Shown here piece after piece: positions 1-9,634 of a stretch of DNA of 64,000 bases (position 1 is the stretch's first letter; each line of letters begins with the position of its first letter). This DNA comes from Corella eumyota. Taxonomy: Eukaryota > Chordata > Ascidiacea > Phlebobranchia > Corellidae. The notes under the pieces are model-generated. The model made no database searches, was not told the origin of the DNA, and saw only the letters and a program-made list of their open reading frames with translations. The stretch spans positions 2,542,001 to 2,606,000 of the forward strand of contig OY720097.1 of the NCBI GenBank assembly GCA_963082875.1, read 5' to 3'. The position numbers and the translations under genes are program-made.

Positions 1-2180
1 CAAAACAACAGCGGGGATTGGTTTAACATAAGGAGGTTCTTCTTCTTCCAACTCTTCTATTTTGATCGTTTTAACTGGAGTTGTAGCTTCAATTGAACTA
101 AGTCTTCGCTTGCCACGTTTATTAGTAGAGGGTGAAGCTGCAACAACTGGTGACACAGGTCTTGGAATAGGAGGAGCAACTGGAGTTGGTGTCCTATCCT
201 CTTTAGATGTAGAAGGAAGAAGAGGATTTAGACATCTCCTTAACATACAAGTTTGTTTCATCGTTCCTGGACCTCCATGTTTTTTCATGTCCCTACAGAA
301 CACGCATTCCATGCAATCGCTCCTTAAACAAGCCGTACATTGCTTACAGCGGACCCTTCTCACCCTAGAAGTGTTCTTTTTAGGCCCAGCAGGTGATGGG
401 GTTCCTATGGATTTTATTCTTTTGATTGGCTTTGGTATCGGTACTCCAGACCTTATTAAATTTGGCCAAAATGCTTTTGGTTTTCCAGAAACAGCTAACT
501 CTTGGTCGTCACCAGAATGATTAAATAGTAGAGATTTACCAGCCGCAATTAATTCTGTTGGGTTAATAATTCCTTCTGGGATGTCTTCTGAATCATTTGA
601 ACCATATTCTAACTTTTCAATTAATCTCATTAGACCTTTGTATTCGAAAGGTGTTAAATGAATGTGGTCTTCCTTTTTTTCCTCTTCACCATTTTCAACC
701 TTTTCGGGTTCGGGTTTGATTAAATTTTTCTCTTTAAAATCATCTCTTAAAAATGATTTCTTAGTGAGGCAGTGAACATATCTTTCTAAAGCAAACCACA
801 TAACCTCAGAGAAGAATGGAAATCGAAACTGGTGAGGGACTTTTAATCTTTCTTCGACTTGTGATATGCGTAACTGCATTGGAATATTAAAAGAGTTCAA
901 AAAGTTGCCCCCAAACACAATAGAGTCATAAGGGGTATAAACTGCATGTATCCAACCACTTGGTATCATAAAAGAATTACCAGTTTTAAGCTCAATTTTT
1001 TGACACTGTGACACCATGTCACCAAAGAAAACATCTCCTTGATTGCCAGATCTAGTCCAGCGCTCATATAAGCTTAAATTTTCATCAGTTGGTGGGATTA
1101 ACCAGAAGATTTTGCCTCCTTTAAGGATATGGTACCAGACCGATGTCCCACCGAAATCCACATGAAAATCTGTGTAGCAACCAGCCACAGACATAAGACA
1201 ATATTTTTGTACTTTTGGATACTTCATATGGTGCATTTTGTTAGTCTGTTCAACTTGAGTCTGTTTAAGATGCTGTGGCCAAACGAGGTCAATCCAGTCC
1301 ATATTATCCACCACTTTAGGGCGCTGTACCATTCCTTCGAGCCTTGATTGTGAAATTTCAAGTGATATAACATTGTAGATTTTTTTGCGGTCTGTACCCA
1401 TAAAATATTGTTCAAAATCTCGCATTGACATTTCTAAAGCACGTTGTGTTTTACATTCCATAACGTCAACCATTCTTCTACTGCCAACTAGTTGACGAAT
1501 ATCAGTTACACTAAAGTTAGGACTATCTGGAACGGTCATACCTGAAACATAAAAAAGTATAAAGTTTAACCAAATCCGAATTGCTGCAAATCATATTTTA
1601 TAGACATACCTACCAACCAAAAAAAATTGAAATTTTGAAAACCATTTTAAGCTAAAGGTTTTAACATTTTAAATTTTTATTACTACTGGCAATAATATAT
1701 GTATTGCTGATTAAGTGTTGGCTCAGCAGGAGTTCATACCGTTTATAGCAACTTACTCAAGGGCGCTACAGCATGAGAGCAGTGGGGATTAAACCCACGA
1801 CCTCATGTGTGGTGTAGCAAGTGTTCTTACCACTACACCATGCTGCCGGTTCATATGCTTATTAGATGTTAAAAAAAGGTATATAAATATATATAATCAA
1901 ATTTTTAAATTACAGAAATTTGTTTATTAAAATAACGTATACAACATTCACCCAGCCCATCTTTGCATTTAATCCTGATTGGTTCGCACATTCCAACTCT
2001 CTGAATTCTTTCAAAAGTAAGTTCATGACCTTCCATATCAATCAAAAAATCAGCCTCATATTTTTCACTCTCCACTTTTTCCATGACGTCATAAGTTCGT
2101 TTGCCGTCGATTTCATCCAAAACTGCGTCATCATTATCATAAACGGGGACACTTTTATGACGTAAGAAACGCTCTGTCAT
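1..2180 (-). CDS. kdm2: Lysine-specific demethylase 2 (JmjC + CXXC), 5' part
   Basis: Two exons are visible, 2180-1952 and 1541-1; the gene continues past the left edge. Exon 1 gives an N-terminus with [11 protein letters not shown], as in KDM2A/B, and splices in phase 1 (GLG|M) to the catalytic exon. Conserved blocks follow: [10 protein letters not shown], then the JmjC core with the Fe(II) ligands in [10 protein letters not shown] (about H203, D205) and [10 protein letters not shown] (about H275). Near the left edge (about 229-353) is a complete CXXC zinc finger, CKQCTAC...[11 protein letters not shown]...CMLRRC, which in this family binds unmethylated CpG DNA. The PHD, F-box and LRR parts expected in KDM2 would lie to the left. 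Known role: 2-oxoglutarate-dependent demethylation of histone H3 K36 in the nucleus. Start chosen as the only Met in frame before the conserved block. Vertebrates have two paralogs (A and B); this cannot be assigned to either. Confidence 0.93.
1705..1853 (-). mobile_element. tRNA-derived SINE, 5' half
   Basis: Lies in kdm2 intron 1. Reverse-strand copy of the window's main SINE: tRNA-like head with A box and B box (GGTTTAATCCCC), the CTGTAGCGCCCTTGAGTAAG region and the CTGCTGAGCCA block. The 3' part (GGCAACTCGAGACTGGGTC and tail) is missing, so this is a truncated copy. Confidence 0.85.
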
Positions 2181-2813
2181 CGCATTTGCTTTTGGTGTTT
2201 TGTTAAATTTTCAATGGTTTTGATCTACATTTAACGATTCTAAATGTGAAGAACAAACATATAATAAATGAAAATTATTTTAGAGCATTCGAATTTCACA
2301 AACAAGTCCACTAAGATAATAAGAGAGTAAGAACGCGACAAACTGACAATTTTGCTTAGAAAATGTGCAAAAAAAAAATTTTGTTTAGAAAATGTGCTAA
2401 CTGTCTAATGTACTAAACTATCAGGCGCAATACAATAACTATGTTACAACTCTAAGTTGTTGATAACATACTTTACAAGCTTTTGATACATTTATTTACA
2501 TAAAAGTGAATACGTGCAGCTTCGCATTTTACCGTTTCTTTATTTCTTTTCCTTAGCGCCAAAATGCTAACACGGTTCTTTAATTGGATACGGTACCTCA
2601 CCGCGGTTCCTTGTTTTTTTAATTTATTTTTAAATTGGCAATCAATAAAATAAAAAAACATTTATATAAAGTATTATTCATATTGCAAAATATTGCTAAG
2701 CACATAGTTTGAAGTCATTAAATTGTACGTTATAAAATTAAGGAATAAATAGCAAAACAAGGAATAAAAAAAGGAGGTATCGTAATATAAATATAATTTA
2801 CAAGCAACTGAAT
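2181..2813. other. Spacer between kdm2 and the GAL3ST-like gene
   Basis: The 5' side of kdm2 faces the 3' end of the next minus-strand gene. AT-rich, with no coding pattern. A short patch at 2540-2610 is less AT-rich than its surroundings but has no recognisable homology. The kdm2 promoter probably lies here; no TATA box or other clear element could be identified. Confidence 0.5.
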
Positions 2814-4858
2814 TCAAAGTGGACAACCACCGTTATTGTTGACCATATACTGTGTCAGCATGTTAAAGTATTCTTGATTCTTAGTTAATTTATTTGGGTC
2901 AAGTTTGTTTTTAAGTATTTTTACTTGCGAGTCAACGTCCATATTTTTTAACGATAAATTATATAGTTTGTTATGCATAGAGTTTATAAAGTCTTCGCTC
3001 AGAAAAATTTCTCGTTTTTTAGGCTTTTTTATAATGTTTTTAGGTTTCATGTTTTTTGCTTGTAACAATTTTAATATTTCTATTTCTTTTGCCATTCTTT
3101 CTCTTCCAAATTTGTCGACTTTTTTCCAGAGCGTTTTATTAAAATGCTTATAAAGAGCAATGTCCTGCAAGCATTACAATATTAATGTTGTTACAATGTT
3201 TATCTGTAATATGTGACAATAATTTACTTACTTTAATATTATACAAATTTACAACAAAATCTACGCCAATCTTACCAACTTAAACATTTGTTCAAAAGCT
3301 GTTAAATCTTCTCCACTTTTTGGTCTCTCAACATACTCGTAATTTCCATGTCTACTATGTGGAATTAAAGCAACTTCTTCCAAGGAAATACATAACAATT
3401 CCTTAAAACAATTGATACATAAAGACATTTTATTTAAATGGTAAAAAAACTTATAATTGACAGTGATATATTTGTTACTTCAAGTTTTCTGTTATCAATT
3501 GTAAAAAAAGATTACCTTAAGTAATATTAATGATTCTACCAAAGATTCCTTAATAATCATTAAATCTATCTCTACATTTAACTTGTTGACAGCTGATGAG
3601 ATCAAATCATCATTGTCTAACATTGGATCCAATCCTAGATCAAATCCTTGATAATTTTTACTTCTTTATTAAAACAAAACAAATATAATTTTAAAAACAC
3701 TTTTAGTTAAGTGCCAGCACAAATAAAAACTAAATTTATTCTGTGAATATGTTTTTATAAAAATTTTAAAGTTACCTGAAAAACCATGGAACTGTTTCAT
3801 TTAGGCTGTCCTTCGCTATTCTAAAATACTCTAGAAAATTTACGGTTTTTCCTTTAGTGATGTGAAAGAACGGGTAAGGTCGACAATTCACTTTCATTTC
3901 TGACATTGGAGGAAATTGTTTTGGTTTATTGTAATAGTAAAATGATGATTGAAATTGGTCCCACGGTTCTCGCATCACAGAAATATATCTAAAAATAAAA
4001 AAAATTATAATTAAATATACCTAGGGTTTGTAGAACTTACTTTTTAATATATCTTTATCCTCGATGTGAAAAAGTCAGCTTCACGACCTAAACATAAGGT
4101 AACATCAATTACCCCGACCTAGTCTTAAATTGCCTTTGACAATATGGGATATTATAGATTATAATTGAATGATAATTAAATAATGCTGATAAAGTGCTGG
4201 CTCAGCATGAATTTATACCGTTTAAAGCGCCTTGGTCTAGGGCACTACAGCATAAAAGCAATGGGGATCAAACCCACAACCTGATGTAAAATTTAATAAC
4301 AACATCAAATAAAAATTACTAATATGTTTGATTAAATATTAGACTTACTTTGTTTTTGGTTTTACGAATTTTTCGATTATTTTTCGATTAAATCTGAAGT
4401 GACCATACAATGCTGACAATTTGTTGTTGGTTTGGTAAAGTGAAGAAATAAATTTAGGTTCAATTATACCAGGGTAACCTCCAATATAAGGTCGAGGAAA
4501 CTCAACTGTCTAAATTTTAAAAAGGGTGAAGTTAACTAAAAAGAATTGTATGGCAATGAAGCGATCTTTTGTATTTAAAAAATAATTTAAATTTACTCTA
4601 AAATATATTTTTTTATCAAGTTATGTTTACCTGTGTAAGATTATATTTTTCTACGTAAGATTTTATCACTTTGTTTATTGAAGTACTCGCTGTTTTATGA
4701 GTTTTAATAAAAACAATACTTAATCCTGGGAGACAATTTTTTAACCGCGTGTTGGCGCTCGTGCGTCGTGGTTTTGATCTTGTCTCTTGATATTCAATTA
4801 CAAGGGAAAATAATATAATCACCAATAATATTAAAATTATGTAAAGTTTACTTTTCAT
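2814..4858 (-). CDS. Galactose 3-O-sulfotransferase (GAL3ST family)
   Basis: Six exons: 4858-4631, 4509-4349, 3988-3776, 3663-3516, 3401-3276, 3164-2814. Phases agree throughout and give 408 aa, close to the roughly 420 of human GAL3ST1. Residues 1-25 are a short cytosolic tip and one membrane segment, the type II Golgi anchor of this family. The 5'-phosphosulfate loop FIKTHKTASTS (50-60) binds PAPS. The 3'-phosphate motif is VMREPWDQFQSSF in exon 3. The C-terminal block HFNKTLWKKVDKFGRERMA is diagnostic for the family. Known role: sulfating the 3-position of terminal galactose on glycolipids or glycans in the Golgi lumen. Which GAL3ST subtype it matches cannot be told. An upstream reading frame overlaps the start (see separate entry), and a SINE sits in intron 2. 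Confidence 0.9.
4046..4290 (-). mobile_element. tRNA-derived SINE, nearly full length, diverged
   Basis: Lies in GAL3ST-like intron 2, in reverse orientation. It carries the tail block ATCTTTATCCTCGATGTG, the ACCTAGTCTTAAATTGCC region (degraded form of the usual GACCCAGTCTCGAGTTGCC), the TGCTGGCTCAGCA block and the B-box side of the head (GGGGATCAAACCCACAACC). The extreme head is lost. Many mismatches suggest an older copy. Confidence 0.82.
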
Positions 4859-4875
4859 TTTACCTTGAATAACAT
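4855..4875 (-). promoter_or_regulatory. Short upstream ORF overlapping the GAL3ST-like start (ATGA)
   Basis: On the minus strand a six-codon frame (MLFKVK) starts 17 nt upstream of the main ATG, and its TGA overlaps that ATG by four bases (ATGA). A T-rich acceptor, TTTTTTGCAG (AG at 4893-4892), lies just upstream. If the mRNA begins there by cis- or trans-splicing, the uORF would be the first frame met by the ribosome. Regulation by reinitiation is inferred. Confidence 0.4.
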
Positions 4876-5840
4876 ATTTTTAAACTTTTTTCTGCAAAAA
4901 ATACACCCAATTTAAACTAGTAAAATAAATAAACTTTTATATATTTCGTTTTTGTTTTTTTCTAAAAGAGCCTGCGTAAAAATTAACCATTTTAAGTAGT
5001 TTTATATAACATTTAATGTTGGTTGTTTATAGTAATGCTAGTAGGCCTAATGCTACCTTTCTTATACTCACAAATTTCTTCTACACTTAAACTTTATATG
5101 TTAAAATTGGCGTTATATATACGTGTACTGTATATTAAATAACAGGGAATACTTTCATATTATATACCAGATTGTTGCCGCGGGCAAAATTTCGATACTT
5201 AAATTAGTATAAATAAAACAGAAAAGTGAATGGCAATCTCTAACCGCTAAAAGTTGTAATTACCAAACAGCAAAAGTGTGCCATTTAATAAACATTTTTA
5301 TCACTTAAAATGTCTTTATTTTATAAAAGTTAACGTGAATATTTTGTATATAATAGTAAAATTGTTTCTTTGTGCCAATCTTTAAATTTACAAACATAAT
5401 ACATTTTATAATATAAATTTAAATATTAAAAATAAATACTTGAACTACATACCTTAATATTTTAATTTGTTAAAAATGAATGACTATTTTTTAGAATACA
5501 AACAAAACTTAATGCACTTTTGATATAAATTTAATAAATGAAGTATCGGATTTTGCCAAAATAGGTTACTACCTTCGTTTTGTAGAAATGTGTGCACATG
5601 TACAAAAAAAAATTATAAACAAACTAAATTTAAGTAAATAACGAATAAAAATGCAGTTATATATCATAACAAGTAGAGATATAACGTATTATACAGAGCT
5701 TTTTATTTGTATTAAGTAGTAAGCTAAGGCATACTTATGTACGAACAGACTGGGGTATATTTGTTGCTGTTATTGTTATAAAACAGGAACTTAATATTTT
5801 TTTTGTGTTTTGAGTAGCGTTTAACTTTTTTAGGTTAATT
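4876..5840. promoter_or_regulatory. Divergent spacer between GAL3ST-like (-) and mrpl17 (+)
   Basis: About 970 bp, AT-rich, no coding potential. It must hold the 5' ends of two divergently transcribed genes. The mrpl17 side ends in TTTAACTTTTTTAG (AG at 5832-5833), seven bases before the ATG, a candidate trans-splice acceptor. No other element recognised. Confidence 0.5.
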
Positions 5841-6413
5841 ATGGTTCGTGGACTTCCGCATGGAAACGTTTTCAGATCTTTTGGTGGTCCAGAAAAACGT
5901 TTACGCGTCCTACGCACGCTAGTGCAAGCTCTGATTAAACATGAACGAATTGAAACCACATTTCCAAAAGCAGCAGAAGCCCAAAAATACATGGACAGAG
6001 TAATTGACATTGCAAAAATGGGAAAAACGAATAAATATCGGCATGATATGCTTGACTTTTGGGCAGAGACAGATGAGAATAAAGCAAAACTTTTTGATGT
6101 TCTTTTGCCTCGATATGAAGAGCATAAAAATCGTTACACAAGAGTTGCTATTCTTCCCCAGGTAGCTGAACCTGGTCTACACACAAGTGGAAAAAGGTAT
6201 GCTGTTCTAGAACTAAAGGGCAACCCTTTGCCTCCTCTACCTGTTAGGAAGAAAAATCCACACAGTTTGCAAAATGTTTTAATTGATGCGGCTAAAGATG
6301 AATGGTTAAAAAATTATGATCACATTAGAGAAAAAATAGATGAAAATAAATTAAATGATACCAAAGATAATAAAGATGAACCTTTAAAAGAAAATAATGC
6401 AATAATATCTTAA
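5841..6413 (+). CDS. mrpl17: Mitochondrial ribosomal protein L17 (bL17m)
   Basis: Intronless, 190 aa. Matches bL17/MRPL17 from HGNVFRSFGGPE through LRTLVQALIKHERIETTFPKA, the KLFDVLLPRY block and the RYTRVAILP segment to the conserved ELKGNPLPPLP. Human MRPL17 is about 175 aa; the extra length is a charged K/D/E/N-rich tail (from about residue 155) without known function. Role: component of the large mitoribosomal subunit, needed for mitochondrial translation. First of four same-strand genes; smg8 starts only 190 bp after its stop, and no AATAAA was seen in that gap. Start chosen because the L17 core begins immediately after it. Confidence 0.95.
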   Translation: MVRGLPHGNVFRSFGGPEKRLRVLRTLVQALIKHERIETTFPKAAEAQKYMDRVIDIAKMGKTNKYRHDMLDFWAETDENKAKLFDVLLPRYEEHKNRYTRVAILPQVAEPGLHTSGKRYAVLELKGNPLPPLPVRKKNPHSLQNVLIDAAKDEWLKNYDHIREKIDENKLNDTKDNKDEPLKENNAIIS

Positions 6414-6603
6414 AGTTTTATTTTCATAAAAGTCTCGTTTAAAATAGTGTGTTAATAATTTCTTAAAGCTTAAAAATTTTGAAACCCAGTTAAATTTTTT
6501 ATCATTTGCAAAATATAATGATGTCTTTACAAATAATGTTTGTTTTTAGAATTGTATATAAATTAAATTTTTTTAAACAAATGATTAAAAATTTCTGTGA
6601 AAT
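6414..6603 (+). promoter_or_regulatory. mrpl17-smg8 gap with candidate trans-splice acceptor
   Basis: Only 190 bp separates stop and start. It contains TTTGTTTTTAG (AG at 6548-6549), a good 3' splice site 54 nt before the smg8 ATG, and no canonical polyadenylation hexamer or room for a conventional promoter. Fits an operon-type junction; inference only. Confidence 0.4.
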
Positions 6604-9333
6604 ATGGAGACTACTACTTGGAAATTACCTTTTACGGAAACAATCGATGCAAATATCGAAAATGATGAAGTTTGTGTTGTTGGAGTTTTTGGCAAAAGCA
6701 TGAGTGGTCACCTTTCCAAAGCTATGGTGATTAACAAAGTCACAAACTCTGCTCCCTTTCCACCTCATTACCCGATTTATTCGACCAATCACAGCGAAGG
6801 TGAAACTAGTAGAAACGAATCTGAATTTATGCCACAAATTGAATGTTATTATGATAAGGAGAAAAAACTTGTGTTTGTGCATCTTACAACTGTGTTGGAT
6901 GTGTCTACACTAGCTAGTGCTTGCGCCATTATAGGACGAGAACTAACATCACATAATCAATCTCATAACTTCTGGAAATCTCTAGAAGTTGAAACAGTTT
7001 TTGCTCTTGTTTATTTATTCTCCATTTGCCATGTTTTGATGCTAGTGCATCCAGTTTCAACTTTTGATATAAGTTATGACAAATTGTTTCACCACATTGG
7101 TAACCTAAGAACAAAATTGTTACCCTCAATTAAAGATGTTTTAAAAGAATGTACAGTAGGTCGGGACTGGTGGGTTAATGGACGTCCTTGTCCGCCTAGA
7201 TTGTTATTTGTGATGCAAAAAAGTCATTTAACAAATGTTGACAACACTCCAACTGCCGATTCTTTGACTAAAAAAAAGAAACCTCCTTTAAAACGACTTC
7301 ATCATACTCTGGAAGATCAAATTTATAAAATATTGAGAAACAGTCGGGTTTTAACCAACAATGCTGTAAACTGTTTGTTCACTGTTCCACCCAATCAAGC
7401 CTTTGTTCATATTATGACAGAACAATATGATCGCACGAGAATAGGCGAAGATCCTGTTAAAAGCATGATGCATCTTCTACGAAAATCTTGTGAGACCCAT
7501 CGCAACCCAAATGCCCGCTCAAGATCTTATCGGCTGTTAACAAATCCTCCAACAGAGTGGGAGGACTCGGATGAAGAAGAAAACGCGAAAGAAAATCAAT
7601 TATGGAGCTTTCTATCCCAACACACTGACCTGGTTCAGGATAAAAAAGGATTTAAAGACAGCGTTGGTCGAAACCAGTTAGCCACACATTTCGAAGTTCC
7701 GCAGCTTAAAAACTGGTACAAAATTGCAAACAAACTTTACTCACTTCTATTTTCAATCGCAAACGATTACACTGATCTCAAACGTGAAACTCAACACCAA
7801 CTTGATCAAGAAGCAAGGTTCAGTGAAGCAAGATGCAACAAACTGGTCTCAGATGCAAATGCTGTGTACCAGAACAACTTACCGATGCACTACACGAGTA
7901 AAGTTCATGGGAACCAGTTAGCTCAAGCATTAGCTCATTACAACCTATATGCACGTGGCCCAGCTAAGGATCGATTTCGAGAGCATGTTGGGGATGATTG
8001 TAATGCTTTTTGGAATGACGGCCGGCGTTTATGTGAAGTTCGATCGCTTACAAGCCGACATTGTGTTCATCGTTTTCATGATCTTCCCGGCGTGAACTCG
8101 CGACCTCAACCTGATGCAAACCCACCTGTGATGTTTCATTCTTCACGATCACGATCTGTTGCCGCTAGCAACTGTGGAAGAATACAAGGACCAAGAGAAG
8201 ATCCATTTACACTTAAAGAGGCAAATTATGATTTTTACCAAAAACTTGCGCAGAGAGTTTTGTCTTTACCAGAATGTGACATCTACAAATTTCCGATCCA
8301 TTTTGTAGAAAAAGTTGAAAAGTCTCCGACTGTTGCAGTTGTGTCTTCAGAGCTTCATGAATTCGTGGAACAATTACATCTTGATTCACCCGACACACCA
8401 GATTTGACACTAGAAACAGCAATAAGCCAAAAGGAAACATCGCAGGTTAAACATGAGACAAGTGATCACTCAACCCAGGAAAGTGAAATTAACCCGAAAA
8501 CATCTCAGTCTGATACCAGGCCACAATCAACTGTAAATAATTTCGAGTTCAGTTTAAATTCAGACTCTGTGCCAGAAGTTAACACGGTTGAAAACGACGA
8601 AGTCCCAGTTACATACACAGAAGGTATGGTGCATTCTTTATGTGTAGATGGCATGTTGCCTCTATTTTCTTCATGGAGTTTAACCAGAATTGGCTCGGCG
8701 TCAATGTACGTTGCCTCACATGGGTTAGACATGCCTGGGTTTATTCCGGGGACAAATCACCTTGTTTCATGGGACATTACATTTCAATCTGACGAACCTG
8801 GGACTACACATTGGCCCGTACCGGGTGAAGCCCGAAAAATGACGATCAAAGAAACAAAGTTGATGCAGAGAGAAGCAACAACCTGTGCTTATGTTGGGTA
8901 TGAATACGAAACACCAAGGGGTCAAAGGTTTATTTGTTCTGCACCCGATAAAGCAGTAAAAGTGTCAAACAGTGGGGTTGTAAGGGACCCAATACAGCCA
9001 ATATTAGAGAGTGACATGCCCCTTTACACATCAAGCCCCGTGTCTGGACGATCGGGTAAAACATTAACGGGTCAATTAATGAGAATCATTGTAGTCACCC
9101 CACAAGAAAACAGTGTCCACATCACAATGCGACCCCAAGTTATACCAGGACCCCAACCTACGCCGACTTTTTACCCCAGCCAAAGGGAAATTCCTTTAAG
9201 GTCAAATTCGGTATGGGTGTTAAGGTTGCCATTTGTGTATTTAAGTGACATGGGGTCACACATTCAACCAAAAGACTCAACTCAGTTATCAGATTGGAAA
9301 GTGACAAAAATGCTCTGTGTTAACGTTGATTAA
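6604..9333 (+). CDS. smg8: SMG8, nonsense-mediated decay factor
   Basis: Single uninterrupted exon, 909 aa (human about 991). Recognised from the N-terminal VCVVGVFGKS, FWKSLEVETVFALVYLFSIC, the RPCPPRLLFVMQ block, LEDQIYKILRNSRVLTNNAV, CLFTVPPNQAFVHI, and the C-terminal part ending in RLPFVYLSDMGSHIQP. An acidic EDSDEEENAKE stretch and a Ser/Thr/Glu-rich linker (about 600-670) separate the N-terminal G-domain-like region from the C-terminal region. Known role: with SMG9 it binds and restrains the SMG1 kinase that phosphorylates UPF1 during nonsense-mediated decay. A large intronless frame in a gene-dense setting is normal for compact tunicate genes. A likely polyadenylation region with AATAAA near 9450 lies between it and nup43. 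Confidence 0.95.
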   Translation: METTTWKLPFTETIDANIENDEVCVVGVFGKSMSGHLSKAMVINKVTNSAPFPPHYPIYSTNHSEGETSRNESEFMPQIECYYDKEKKLVFVHLTTVLDVSTLASACAIIGRELTSHNQSHNFWKSLEVETVFALVYLFSICHVLMLVHPVSTFDISYDKLFHHIGNLRTKLLPSIKDVLKECTVGRDWWVNGRPCPPRLLFVMQKSHLTNVDNTPTADSLTKKKKPPLKRLHHTLEDQIYKILRNSRVLTNNAVNCLFTVPPNQAFVHIMTEQYDRTRIGEDPVKSMMHLLRKSCETHRNPNARSRSYRLLTNPPTEWEDSDEEENAKENQLWSFLSQHTDLVQDKKGFKDSVGRNQLATHFEVPQLKNWYKIANKLYSLLFSIANDYTDLKRETQHQLDQEARFSEARCNKLVSDANAVYQNNLPMHYTSKVHGNQLAQALAHYNLYARGPAKDRFREHVGDDCNAFWNDGRRLCEVRSLTSRHCVHRFHDLPGVNSRPQPDANPPVMFHSSRSRSVAASNCGRIQGPREDPFTLKEANYDFYQKLAQRVLSLPECDIYKFPIHFVEKVEKSPTVAVVSSELHEFVEQLHLDSPDTPDLTLETAISQKETSQVKHETSDHSTQESEINPKTSQSDTRPQSTVNNFEFSLNSDSVPEVNTVENDEVPVTYTEGMVHSLCVDGMLPLFSSWSLTRIGSASMYVASHGLDMPGFIPGTNHLVSWDITFQSDEPGTTHWPVPGEARKMTIKETKLMQREATTCAYVGYEYETPRGQRFICSAPDKAVKVSNSGVVRDPIQPILESDMPLYTSSPVSGRSGKTLTGQLMRIIVVTPQENSVHITMRPQVIPGPQPTPTFYPSQREIPLRSNSVWVLRLPFVYLSDMGSHIQPKDSTQLSDWKVTKMLCVNVD

Positions 9334-9634
9334 TATGTTTAACACACTAATGTTTGCAATTTTAAATATGTTATTGCTAACTGCTTTAAATTTGATTTTT
9401 AGTTATGATATTGCTTGTAAACACTAAGTTTAAGTGTATGATTTATTAAATAAATTTAATTTTATTAAATAGCTATCTGTTTTCAATAATAAACTGTAAT
9501 GGTTGAATTTAATTTCGTTATTTTGTTAAGTTTAAATTATTGTTAGTTTTTCAAGATAAAAATGACAGAAATTTATGTAAATTATAAAGTTTATTTAAAT
9601 TTATTGTTTATTGTTTTTTGTTATTTAGATTATA

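Noticed and set aside
2473-2661. 62-codon minus frame in a less AT-rich patch
   Set aside because: Too short, no recognised motif, no splice context.
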